Shown here piece after piece: positions 37,877-49,697 of a DNA stretch of 64,000 nt. How positions within the stretch are numbered: position 1 is the first letter of the stretch; each line of letters begins with the position of its first letter. The DNA is from Homarus americanus. Its lineage: Eukaryota > Arthropoda > Malacostraca > Decapoda > Nephropidae. The notes under the pieces were generated by a model. The model had not been told where the DNA came from and searched no databases. It worked only from the letters and a program-made list of their open reading frames with translations. The translations under genes and the position numbers were made by a program. The stretch is taken from NCBI RefSeq assembly GCF_018991925.1, contig NW_024737068.1:5922498-5986497 (forward strand), read 5' to 3'.

Positions 37877-37960
<84 letters not shown>
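37877..37960. repeat. (TA)n microsatellite
   Basis: About 42 pure AT units, preceded by a C homopolymer near 37837. Confidence 0.96.
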
Positions 37961-37962
<2 letters not shown>

Positions 37963-39113
37963 CCTAAACTTACAGAAATAGTTGCTTCATCAAGTTCTGG
38001 TGTGAACGTCACAAGACTCAACGCATTTTACGGAAGTAGCAAAAGCCAGATGTTACCGTGTTCTCTAAACTGCTTTTAGTGTGGTCGTGCATCCTGTGTC
38101 TTCTTGGCTAAGATCCAACTTAGCTAACTCAGCGACTTTATACTAAGTTTTTGGGGAAGAACTTTCATCGTGGACAACATGCAGTATTTTTTTTAAAAAC
38201 TTGTAACTCAAGACCTGGGAACAATTTATTTATGCTTTTGTCTGATGAGTATTTTAAGGGGTAAAAATATGGCCACACTCCAAATATGGCTGTATTAACT
38301 GTAGAAAATAGTCTCCTAAGGATGAAAATTTCCTGTTTCCATGGTAGTACTGTACAGTATATCACTGAATATATTTGTATTACAAACATGAAACGTAGTT
38401 CAGATATGATGAGTTTTTACTGTCTTGTAATAGCAAATATATACAGTGTGTCCTACATTCACAAATATAGTTTAGGTTTCTACATTCAGCATCATTACAT
38501 GAAGAAGTGAAACATTTCACCCCATTACACTGTCACTCACACTCAGAATCATTTACCTCACAGGTTTCTGCCTCTATAGCATCATTGTCACTATTTTCAT
38601 CATTGTTATCCGTATCTGAATATAGGGTTTTGTTCTACTTTGTGAATATTCAAGTTTATGTTTTATTCTAACCAACTAACTCTGGTCAACCTGTCTAGCA
38701 ACAAAGAAGTCTATATAATAATTCGTTGTCTGCTATGGTCGGGGTCCACCACAGTGTAAAACACCCTCTAAAATGAGCTCCTTTGTGTCCTGTCTTTAAT
38801 TAAGGTGGATATTATCGTTCTCGGTTCAGAATCCACAACCAGTCAAGGGTAATGCTCCATACTTTCAATACAATGTTTCTGTTTAATAAGGTGAACATTT
38901 TATTCTCCCTTCAGTAAATTCTATACCTACTCTAGCTTATAAAACTTTTGCAATAATAAGGTTGTGATTAGTATTCTGTTGTTTTCCTGATATGTATTGA
39001 AGTGTTGCATTCTTTCAACAATCAGGGGTGAAGAGTTTTACCTCATACAATTTGCTGGACAGTTTACACATTTCTTTAACTTTGTAAATTCTGCTGAACA
39101 ACTGTGACTTACT
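37961..39113. other. non-coding DNA, no gene seen
   Basis: AT-rich unique sequence with chance-length open frames only. Confidence 0.5.
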
Positions 39114-39246
39114 GAACCACCTGGTCCACGACTGTAACCATCTGAGCCATAACTGTAACCACCTGGTCCACGACTGTAACCATCTAAGCCATAACTGTAA
39201 CCACCTGATCCACGACTGTAACCATCTGAGCCATAACTGTAACCAC
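39114..39246. repeat. 42-bp higher-order repeat of two 21-bp subunits, about 3 copies
   Basis: Subunit A is ACCACCTGGTCCACGACTGTA and subunit B is ACCATCTGAGCCATAACTGT plus A (each 21 bp). They alternate A-B-A-B-A-B before the array stops. Subunits A and B clearly descend from one 21-mer, and the A-to-A and B-to-B copies are nearly identical. This is therefore a two-level repeat in which a diverged dimer was later amplified. Confidence 0.85.
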
Positions 39247-39978
39247 ATCATTTACAATTGCGAGAAAAATCAAATTACAAGACTTTAAGTGATTTTAATT
39301 TCATTTTAGATCGTCTGTTTCCTCTGCGTTTCACCTTCTCCATTATTTGTGTTAGCGAACCTGATGTTAACTAGTATCCGTAATCAATTCAATGTGACTT
39401 TCAACTCTTGTGGTAGACGCTAAGATCGAGAGGATAATGGGAGAGAAAAAAAATCAAAGAGAAAAGGTATGAATGAAAGAGAGAAAAAAACATGTGAAAT
39501 AAAATTGGTCTGGTTATTCATATTTCTCAAGCTTAACCCAAAATTCACATGAGTAACTGCTGACCAAGAACGATAAAATAATACAAAGATAAAGTAAAGA
39601 TATAATGAAAAGCAGCTGCAGTTTCTTGTTAGACATAAGAAAACAACGTGTATCTCCTCCCTAACTACTATTTACAACACAATACACAGTAATTACACCA
39701 TTTAGACTGTATTATGTAAAGTTGTAATTAATAAGTTCAAACTGAGTCAGCCTGAAATATGATGAAATTTAATTAGAGTTATTTTTCGGTCCCTAAAGAA
39801 TAGTTTATAAGACGCTGGTCCCTCTGAGACAACTTGGATACTGGTTCAATCTTGCAGCCGGATCCCCCTGCCACATTTTTCACCAACAGATCTTGTCTCC
39901 AATTTCGACACAAAATGATTTCCTTGGGATGATTTGTTGGTCTTAATAGTTAATGCGGCTCAAAGATATGTAATCATG

Positions 39979-39979
<1 letters not shown>
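39247..39979. other. non-coding DNA
   Basis: AT-rich, with no recognised feature. Confidence 0.5.

Positions 39980-40021
<42 letters not shown>
39980..40021. repeat. (TTA)n microsatellite
   Basis: About 14 pure TTA units. Confidence 0.95.
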
Positions 40022-40022
<1 letters not shown>

Positions 40023-41499
40023 ATCATCTGAATTGCGAGAAAACACCAAAACGTTAGGAACACAAAGTAAAAACAATAAAAAGAAACACAAACAGAAAGA
40101 GACACTGAAACAAAAAAAGAAAACGCAACAAAACAACTAAGAAATCCACGAAAACAAGACAAAAAAAATTGTACAGAGTGTTGCATGTAAATATAAAAGG
40201 AACAATACAAACAAATAAACACATCATAAAACAACGGAAAACATCATTAAACCAAACCCAAACAAAAACATATCAACTAACAAAAAAAAACACATCATAA
40301 CAACAACAATAAAAAAGAAATGCATCAAGGCCAAACTCCATCACAAGTAAAATAAATCAACACTATAACCAAAGAGAGACAGCCATACGAAGACCTTCCT
40401 CTGATCTCCCAAATGTCTGAGACGACCTCACACGACCTCCTGCGCCACCAATTCACCACAGAACCTTCCTCATTATTCCCACACTCGCCTGCAGTCTATT
40501 GCTCCCTCATTTAGGCTACCATAGAGGGCTCAAGGGTTATAGGATGCGATATGAAATTAGTGTTTGCAGCAGGGAGCCAGAAGCTATACGTGGTTACCTA
40601 TGTACTGCAGATAATCAATAGATCCTAGTTTCTGAGACACTAAACGAATGATAAACAGTGTATAGTTATAGACTAGTGTAAAAAGAAAAAGGTCTGAAAT
40701 TAGGAAAAAAACATGAAACTTATAATACAACTAACATAAGACTCATGAAAAAAAAATTAAATTAAATTCGAGACTGGGATGCACCTGCCTTACTGTGTCA
40801 TCCACTACGCTCTTCTTTATCAACGAGAAAAATAAAGTTGTGGGGAAAAAGTAAAGACACAAGTTGAAAAACAAATGTCATCCTCACACAAGTTTTGAAT
40901 GATTTTCGTTTCCTTTCTGCTGGGACTCATTCATATAAAAATACGGTTCTCTTGAAAACATAATCAGCTGACTTGAATAAACAACTCATACAAGGTCTTC
41001 CGTAGAGTATTCATTTGCAATATATTTGTTATTTTTCGGCTTCTTAGATTTTGATGTTTTTTTATTTTCTTTGTTATTCGTCTCCTTCTTCTTTCTCCCT
41101 TCCTTCTATAAAGACTTATTTCTTAATCTGCTTCTCCCTCTCCTTCTTCGTTCCTCCCCCCCCCTTCTGCCTTTTAACATGACTTATTTTCTTAGTCTGA
41201 TCATTGAACACGGGGAGGTAATTGCCCAGATGTTCTTGCCTCAATCTTGTATGGAAATTTTCACCCCTAGGTGGTCAAGAATGTTTTAGTGTGTTGAGAT
41301 GAGCATGTGACTCAACACGCCTTTCCTCTTCATAATATATACATACCTACTTTTTTTTTCATTGAATTCTCTATATTATCTGTTACTCCCCCTATAACCA
41401 CTGAAAGATCGTCACTCTATGATTCCTTTATCTTCTACAGAAAACATCTCTTTCTGTTCCACCTCCTGGAGAACGATTTCTTTCCCCTTGTAACCTAAA
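40022..41499. other. non-coding DNA with A/C-rich strand bias
   Basis: From about 40025 to 40400 the plus strand is dominated by AAC, AAA and ACA words with little G or T. This is a strongly skewed low-complexity block. The remainder is ordinary AT-rich sequence, with a T/C-rich patch near 41060-41160. No gene is supported. Confidence 0.5.
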
Positions 41500-41862
41500 A
41501 TATCATGTTCTTCTCCCCTCCCCATCATTCAAAACCCTGTTATTTCACTTGTCTCTTCTCCATCTTTTCCCTTCATACCAACATTCCTTGAGAACTTCCC
41601 ATCCTTCCAACCATATTTCCTAGAATTTCCCCCTTCGTACTCCTCCCAGAACTTCCCCCACCACCAGTACTCCCCCAGAACCTTCCCCAATCCATCCACA
41701 CTCCTTGAGAACCACCCTTTCACCACACCATATCTAAGAACCCTTTCCCTCACCAGTGATTCACCATAACCTTACCTTTCTCTCTCATCCCCCCCTCCTT
41801 CCCCTCCTCCCCCTCGTCAACCTCCCCCTCCCCCTTCCCCTCCCTCTTCTCTTTCGACAATC
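41500..41862. repeat. polypyrimidine tract with decayed ~30-35-bp repeat
   Basis: The plus strand is nearly all C and T across about 360 bp. Between 41576 and 41745 the words GAGAACTTCCC, TAGAATTTCCC, CAGAACTTCCC, CAGAACCTTCCC and GAGAACCACCC recur at 30-36-bp spacing, indicating an old tandem repeat. The right end (41785-41860) is a C/T mirror-type tract. Confidence 0.6.
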
Positions 41863-42772
41863 CCCGAGGTTCAGTAACCACTAAAATACATTCTAGATAC
41901 AAGATTTCAGTCAACCCAGCGGGACTTTGGACACGACCCTCTCACCCTCAGTATTGTTTTTTGGGGGGATGCTCGGAGACTCAACATATATCCCAAGGGT
42001 CTGCCCTCTTGATAACAGAGATGCTGAGAGATGAAGATGTTGCTGTTGACATATTATTCGGTACAATGTTTATTTTAGTATGTGTGTGTGTGTGTGTTCG
42101 TTCTCTTTTCCTACTCCCCCCACCGCCTTTTTACAGCTACACAAATAGGATAAACAAGAAATAAATTACACACCAGTCAACAACACATCTAATTCCCGTG
42201 TAAACTTGATGTTATCGACTTTGTTCCTAACATTAATGGGAAGCAGGAGATATCATAGCCTAATGAAGGTTCGAGTGGATCTGTATTTAGTGGATATGGG
42301 AGTAATAATACGTAGACATGGTAGAGAGGACATTGGTAGAGAGGATTAAGTGCAGTTTAAGTATTGGTACAAAGTTAATAGAGACACTGAGAGGCTAGAC
42401 AAGAACACAATGTGAATCAGATCCTAATAGATGAAATAATCAAATGAAATGGATATGAAAACCAGACAATTTTACGCAGGGGAGACGAGAGAAGTTAGAT
42501 ATTGGGGACAGTCTTTGGTGTATATTGAAAGCCCGTGTTGATCAATTTGTTCTAACTTTGTGTAATTCCAATTTCCTGAATTACATGGTGTTCTTTTATT
42601 TCTGGTATTATGAAACTCTTGCGGCTACCTTGTTAGTCACTTTCGTTAGGATCAGTTGACCGTCGGGGAAAAAAACAAGGCTGGACAACGTTTATTGTCA
42701 AACAAACATCAACCGCACTGTATACGTGTACGAAACAAACTCGGCTAAAGAGGCTGATGGCAATAAGAAGCT
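41863..42772. other. non-coding DNA
   Basis: No gene is recognised. A short (GT)9 run lies near 42080. Confidence 0.5.
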
Positions 42773-42823
42773 GATATATATATATATATATATATATATG
42801 AATCCTGGTTGAGGTGTTGATTG

Positions 42824-42920
<97 letters not shown>
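42773..42920. repeat. (TA)n microsatellite split by a 27-bp unique spacer
   Basis: A TA tract of about 27 bp (42773-42799) is separated from one of about 94 bp (42827-42920) by GAATCCTGGTTGAGGTG and the following few bases. Confidence 0.95.
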
Positions 42921-42922
<2 letters not shown>

Positions 42923-44497
42923 CGGCGTAAAGACTAAATGTAAAAGAAAAAACTACACAATGTTAAATTGCTGCAGAAACAAGCAACAACTCTGTTGAAT
43001 AATGTTATGGAGAAAAAATTGCTGTTTCCTCCCGTCTTGGTGTGTAGCCTGGGAGGAACCATGTGTTTGTTCTTAAGTGAGAAATCTAAGAGGATACACA
43101 CAGGGCGGAGAGATGTAGTCTCGGCTTTCGGGAAACCGAGTCAAAGTATTTGATATAACAAAAGAACCGCCCCAACGAGATTACGTAACGAGGCTCCATT
43201 TTGGAGCTCGGACAAGCAAACCATATTTCCTGAAAGTAAATCTGATATGCAATCTTACTCAAATTTAATGTGATAAAAACAGCGAGACTTTCAATTATTT
43301 CCGGAATAATAGTTTCCTCTGATGCCATATAGTAACCACGCAGGTGTCTCCAGGGAACCCGACACACCGAGAGAAGAACAGATCGTTTGATAACACCGAC
43401 TGCACTAGTCACAACAAACAAGTATTCTCAGCCTTAACCCGGCTCAGGTAATGATGGTCCTCAGGCCAACATACTGTCGATTCCTGAGTTAGGTTGTCTG
43501 CAAATGTTAACCTTCTCACAGAGTCATATAAACGAAGATAAAATAAAACCTGAAATACAACGCTAAAAATCATTTAGGTCATCTTAAAGCCACGTGTGGA
43601 CGGAAGGTCCTGCACACACGCCCTCAGCAGGTGTGACATGGTGAATTGTAGTCTTCGGCCTTTTAGGTAACCGAGGATTCTGATGACTCCTTTCTGAAGA
43701 CAATGTACACATTGATAGCAATCTCGTGTGTGGTGGATTGAACTTCTAAGAACAAGATCAAACTGTGCATAACAAACATTCCACATTGTATGGTAACAGA
43801 ACGGTAGAAGAAACTCACAAGTGTAGCTGTTATCTCGTGGTAGGTGGAGGAGCAGGGACCTACAGTAAACGTCGCTCCACGTATGACGCCTCTGTGTGTG
43901 TGGTTAAATTTGCTCACAAACACCCGAGGAATTATAGGAAGCAGCCTCTTATTTTCTTTCCTCGTCTCTTCCTTCCACTGCAGCTGCATTTCTTTTCATA
44001 CCGCCGCTTTTTTACAGCTTTTTCATTACGTGCTCTTAAGCTCATCTATTTACGCCTGGCATAATGCCCTCCCACAGTGAAAGTCCTGCCCTGGTCCTCA
44101 AGATTTTCCCCACTAAGAATTTAATATACTCTTAAACCTCTTTCACAACTTGTGTTTTTCGCAGGGAATTATCTCCTTGCTGCCAGAAACCGTACCTTGG
44201 AAACACCCATTAATTATTATTTTTGTATTACAAGAGAGTATTCATTCCAGCTCTCAAATACTTTAATTATCGGGTCACTGTTATCTGACATTCCTTACCT
44301 TGTTACAGAGAGTACCAGCAAATTTATTTAGCCTCGTAACACAACTGGCTCATCTACCGACGCATCATGGTAATATCCTCTTATTTTTTTTCTCTTATTA
44401 TCTTCGTAAAAGTATTGTATAAAATATATCACTGACATATTCAACTTATAACAATAACTTCATTGGTACCTACATAATTCTTCTTAGTTAACTCACA

Positions 44498-44499
<2 letters not shown>
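42921..44499. other. non-coding DNA, no gene seen
   Basis: Less AT-rich than average between 43000 and 44050. Several overlapping open frames of 70-111 codons exist on both strands (for example 43086-43421 and 43663-43989, minus), but none shows a motif I recognise. Confidence 0.4.

Positions 44500-44545
<46 letters not shown>
44500..44545. repeat. (CT)n microsatellite
   Basis: About 23 pure TC units. Confidence 0.95.
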
Positions 44546-44547
<2 letters not shown>

Positions 44548-47500
44548 AGTCTGTACCCCGGCAAAAAATAAGTGTTGCGTCAGGAGTTTGTGTCGGCGAT
44601 AGCGTGAGGGTGAAAGGTAAGAGGGACGCGGGCCGCCTTGAGCAAGACTATTCCGTTTTTGCCAACTTAATCTACAGGAATTATATATACTATTGAGGAA
44701 GTCTTGCATCAGGGAGTGTCTTCGAGATGAACAAAATGAGGGATGGGTGGAGAGGTTGTGGGTGTAGCGTAGGGATGATTACCGTTCAAAAGATCTAGCT
44801 AAGATGCCTGAATAATAACCTAACGTTTGCATGAGAATATGAATAATGTAACTCTGAGCTCTCGCACTCACTCACTGACGTAGTTTTTGTCCACAACTGT
44901 ACATATGATCAGCTCCTGGACGGTACTCGAGGTGGTGTAGGTTACCTTCACTAAATGATTCTGAACACTACCTGAATGTAAAAGATCTGTCAATAGATTT
45001 TTATTCCCATGACTGACAACAACAATGGTACTTAGTTTCACTGCTCGCCGCCAGGAGCTCAGTCCCCAGGCTGTGACGAGTAGTTAAATATGTTATTTAT
45101 CTCATTATTTTTTTTACATTTTAAATTGGTGTATAAATATGAATAAACTTTGGTTCCACTGTTCCTCTCATGAAGAAGTAGTTAGGAGATGAATAATGCG
45201 GTGGTTATAATACGGATATATGCAACATTATTATTCATCCCGTCATTGTGTAAGTGGATATCATTAGAAAAATTTCATATATAAACAGGGGCGGGCGGTT
45301 TCGGGTATATTATATAATTGAAGGGGACCGTATTCCTAAGCAACATAAATAATTGACAATACAGCAGCGTTTCTGTTTCAGTATTTTAGACATAATGATT
45401 ACTGAAGTTCGTTATATAATGTGACCAAGAATAATACTCCTGCAAATTCGCTGGTATCATGGTAATCCCCAGAACCTCTTTTGTTAGTTAGAGAAGTACA
45501 GTGTGTTATGTTAAATGTGGCTCTTCAGGTCAGGGTCAAGTCAGCTTGACCGAGATGTTGTGAGAGTTGAAAGCGTCAGGAAATTTTAGATAACGATTGG
45601 TAGATTCTGGGGTGAAATATAGTCTAAATTAGAAATATATTTAAACAAGGAGCATGATGGAAATATATTTTACTACATGGTCAAAAATAACTTTTGTTAC
45701 AACATATACTAACATCATATTAGTCTATTACAAGTCATATAATGTTGATTCAGTTTAAACTTGACAATAATATTATACTTGGAGAATATAATTACAGGCT
45801 GGAACAACAGGGTAAAGATTCCAAGATATTAAAATGTAAATTAGATATTAACTGGAAAAATAGTTGCATGCAACCCAGGCCAGGTGAAAGTACATAGATA
45901 CTAGAAATGTTATATAACTTTAAACATTATATGCATACGTGAACTGTGTATATATCCCTGGGAAGGAAAATGAGAAGCAACATATAAACTAGTGAGATCA
46001 AAATTCCGCTCTCCAAAAAATTGCAAAGTCTTAATAGTTGTTCACTGCAACATTAGCGCTACATGTTCACTACATCACTTACTAACAGTTAAATTTTTCA
46101 CCACTACTGCTACACAATTACTACACATTTGCTAGTTTGCGATGAAATTCAACTATGGTGTATGTTTTCTGCAACAACTCGCTAGCTACTACTATTACAG
46201 ATGCGTATAAGTGTATGAATTCCCGGTGTGTTATTACTCACAGTTTGCAGTAAACCAGAGTTCCCCACCTTTACACTAGGCAGGTATCCAGTGCCCCAGC
46301 TTACGGTTCATCTTTATTGTTCACTTGTATAGAGGTTCATCTACCATGCTTCGTGTATTCACCCTTGTGATTAAAACTGATGACCAACAATATTTTATGT
46401 GTGTCATGGCAAGTGTTGTAGTGTGTGTTCTTGATAAGTAGACTGTGTGGTAAGAAACACAACTTATATAAAATACGAGTTTAAAGACCTTAGTTGTTGA
46501 AGCGCAGTAACACATTATAACAGCATCATTAAATATCATGGCTATAAAGGAAGGGGAGGGGAAAGGATGAGGATTACGAGAGACAGAAGAGAGAGGGCGG
46601 GAACGTAGGCAGACTTGTAGTAGTTTATCATGAAGGTGAGGAACAGGAAGTAGGGAGCAGGGAGCAGGGAGCAGGGAGCAGGGAGCAGGGAGCTTAAGTG
46701 AGCAGACAGTAGGGAAATATCCATCATCTTGTTCGTGTAACAAAAAACAGAAGGTTATAGTGTGGGGGCAGTTGTGTCTCCTGATTAATTTTAATGGTTA
46801 GGGGAGATGAAGGGGGAAGAGTTCGGTGGTGCCTTGATAACTGTGATTGGTAGAGCGTAGGTGAGAGGGAACTGACTCCGTAATCACATTAGTATTGAAA
46901 GGGACGGTAAGACAGGCAACTTTTCCTGTTGATTTGATGTTCATCTAATTCTCGTTACAGTAGTGTGTTGTAATTAGGTAGTTTACGTTTGGTTTATAAA
47001 TGGTGTCACTCCCACCAGAAAATGCTTCGTGTTCGTGATCTTGTAAACAAACTAGCTGCGCATGACACCAAATTTCTGGAGAGAAGTGGTAGCCACAGTG
47101 TTTGGTAACCACGTGACCTAGGTTGTATGAGTGGGTTCAGCAGCAGGCCATAGTTACTTGTCATAAATAAAACAATATATATATAAGAGCGTTTCATAAT
47201 AAACATCATTCACGTATACAGATCACAAAGCTACCAGGTGCCACTCTGACACTCGAGAGACCTTAATATATAATAATTAAAGAAGGATCACCTTTTTTTT
47301 TACTAATGAATGACCAGCCATATCATCGTCACGGAGAATTCCCCCAATACAACAAGTAGGTCATTAGATGTCATATATATAGGAAGGGAAGGACAGAGAA
47401 GGAAAGGAAATGGGAGGAACAGAAGGAAAAAAATAAATTAGGGGAGAAAGGAGCAGGAAGGATGGAGATAAGTTAAGCGAGGTTTAAGACGTGAGGAGAG

Positions 47501-48992
47501 AAACAAGGTCTCCAAGTTGTGTCGCAGTGAGTGGCGGGAGTAACTGTACTGTGCTGTGTTGTGTAGCGAGGTGGTGTGCCCCTGTGACCCCGAGTTAAAA
47601 AGGGGGGACTACTCGGAGTACGAAATATCCTTTTACTTTGTCTTACTTGGAGAGCATTGATTTACCCGCCATCTACTGTGATCGAATAGTCGTTTCTTAT
47701 CTGTTCTCCAGGAAGATATTGACCTTGATAGCACTTCTCATTCTGGGTAAGAGTAAAGAAGAAAGCTTATATTTTGGTGATGAAAGATTATAAATATCAT
47801 ACCTGTAGTCTTAGTCTCCTTCAGGTGTTCGTGTCATTAGGACTTGTTGTGTTATACGTATGTTAATTCTACCTGAAGACAATCACTTAGCTAAGGTAAA
47901 ATAGGAGATTATACGTATTTATTTAATTATCAGCAATAAAAGGAAAAAAGTTTTAATTACTTACGAATAATCTTCATCGAAAGTAGATTTCATACAAAGT
48001 TAAGTTAAATAATAAACCTTATATGTACAGTAATTGAATGGAAGATTATGCTCGGAAAATCTTGAAATGTCATGAAAGTATATAACTGTGCATTCATTTC
48101 ATATACGAAAAATTTTATGATTTTTATGGCAATGAAGGGCAGAGTTTTGCAAGGTTCTTTATATTGATTATTAAGTCTGTCACATAATCAACTTTACGTT
48201 AAACTGACCACGAACATTGAGTGACTCACATGACCCAGTTACAAAAATAGTTGTGAGTTTCAGTAACACTTCCTGATTTCCTGTTTTGTTTTGTTTTTCT
48301 TGGTTGTGGTAAGTTAGATTAGTGTAGTAAAAGAGGTTGTGAGGGACTGATGGCCATGATGGAAGCAAAAATAAGATAACGATAAAAGAATAAAAGTACT
48401 AGTAAAGGTCAGGTCACGTCAGGTCAGGAATGGAATGGTGAAGGAAACAAGTGACAGTCGTGAATAGAGGAAATGTGTATTTAAATTAAGTAACATTATT
48501 CACAACTTAATACAAGTGCAGATATAAGTCTTGAGTGGAGGTACAGTAACTCCCTTGTAGTGTCAGCATTATGGAGTAGGTGCATTAACCTTAATGTGAA
48601 CAAAAGTGTTTCTAAAAATTAGATTATCAACATATGAATGAGAAGACGCCCATTGTGTTTGAGAACACTTAGCAAGTGTTGATTAAGGCGCTGGAGGCAT
48701 TGTCTGGGTGACTGTCTGGCTAGATTCTTAGATAGAGAGTTTTGCCTTAGAAATAAGAAGACAAAGTAAATGTGTTTTTCTAGGGTTGAAATTAAAAGAT
48801 TGGTTGATATATTTGTCTTGGTGGGTGCGAATTATGGGGTGATGTGCTTTCCACCTTGAGGACAACCATATGAGGAGGGGAAGGCCTGAGGAACTGAGAG
48901 AGAAATACAGAATAAGATTGCTTTTGTGTAGCTGAAGCTTTGTATTGATGGACAAATATCCCTCTGGATGACAGTCAACATTGAATGAGTAT
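44546..48992. other. non-coding DNA, no gene seen
   Basis: AT-rich with no recognised motif. It contains the 7-bp repeat at 46651-46693. The 140-codon minus-strand frame at 46321-46743 runs through that repeat and looks like chance. Confidence 0.45.
46651..46693. repeat. 7-bp minisatellite, six copies
   Basis: Six perfect head-to-tail copies of AGGGAGC. Confidence 0.92.
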
Positions 48993-49697
48993 TTAAGGAT
49001 CTGTTGGGATGCAGGATGATAATAGAATGTCATTAATTATGTTATTTACAAAGACAATTATTGATCTCAGTAGGTCGATACTTAAGATGTGTAAGCGTTC
49101 TCTCACCAGCTGTACGCTGGGCAACATCAACCCTCCTCCTGTGAGCTGAGAAGCAAATTGATATGTGAAAAATTGGTATCGTTCAATCATTTTTCGGATT
49201 TTTTTTTGTGTATTCCACTCATCTCGCTCTTCATAGGGTCGAGTAGCTACGACAGCAGAACGTTGAGAGACAGCTTGAGATTCTGAGAGACTCATCACTA
49301 TATCATGGAGTTCGCAGTGGACAAAGGAGTGTGTGTCATATGCTGATACAAAATATCCATCAGTTCGTACAATCTCGAAAGCTTCATTGACCTTCAACCA
49401 TAACTCAGGTTGAGAAAAAAAAAAATTCGCAAAATTGTAACTTCTTTTTCTTAATTCCACTGAAAATATCGTGAAGGCAATTAGGGTGTTTTCTCTGCAG
49501 TTTATGCAATTTACTATACTAGAATTAAGATTTTCCATTGCATAATCTTGACTGACGCACATACAGCGAGAACTGGAAGTATAGAAGTACATATGTATTT
49601 TTCCTTGAATCAAACCTTGTGCACTTGAAATAGAGGATAGGATATGGAATAAAAAGTCGAATGGGACACTTATCATATCCAGTTGAGAGTAATACAT
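48993..49697 (-). CDS. unrecognised 234-codon open frame
   Basis: This is the longest open frame outside the large LINE and the tandem repeats. It begins with ATG at 49697 (an in-frame TGA lies nine codons upstream) and ends with TAA at 48993. The sequence is not low-complexity. It starts MYYSQLDMISVPFDF, has a Cys-rich patch (CMCVSQ, then CINC) near residues 48-69, a polar middle (YEERDEWNTQKKIRKMIERY, about residues 155-175) and a hydrophobic C-terminal stretch (about residues 205-225). The last segment could be one membrane helix. No zinc finger, protease, kinase, polymerase or transposase motif is recognised. In DNA this AT-rich roughly one codon in fourteen should be a stop, so 234 open codons is very improbable by chance. 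A second minus-strand frame of 101 codons (48728-49033) overlaps its end in another register and could be a frameshifted continuation. It may be a host exon, a virus-derived or transposon-derived ORF, or a recent pseudogene. Confidence 0.5.
   Translation of the reverse strand: MYYSQLDMISVPFDFLFHILSSISSAQGLIQGKIHMYFYTSSSRCMCVSQDYAMENLNSSIVNCINCRENTLIAFTIFSVELRKRSYNFANFFFSQPELWLKVNEAFEIVRTDGYFVSAYDTHSFVHCELHDIVMSLSESQAVSQRSAVVATRPYEERDEWNTQKKIRKMIERYQFFTYQFASQLTGGGLMLPSVQLVRERLHILSIDLLRSIIVFVNNIINDILLSSCIPTDP

Noticed and set aside
46321..46743. 140-codon minus-strand frame
   Set aside because: It runs through a 7-bp tandem repeat. Length is borderline and no motif is present.
48993..49697. 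Gustatory-receptor-like reading of the C-terminus of the 234-codon frame
   Set aside because: The last 60 residues loosely recall the spacing of that family, but the TYxxxxxQF signature and the other membrane helices are missing.
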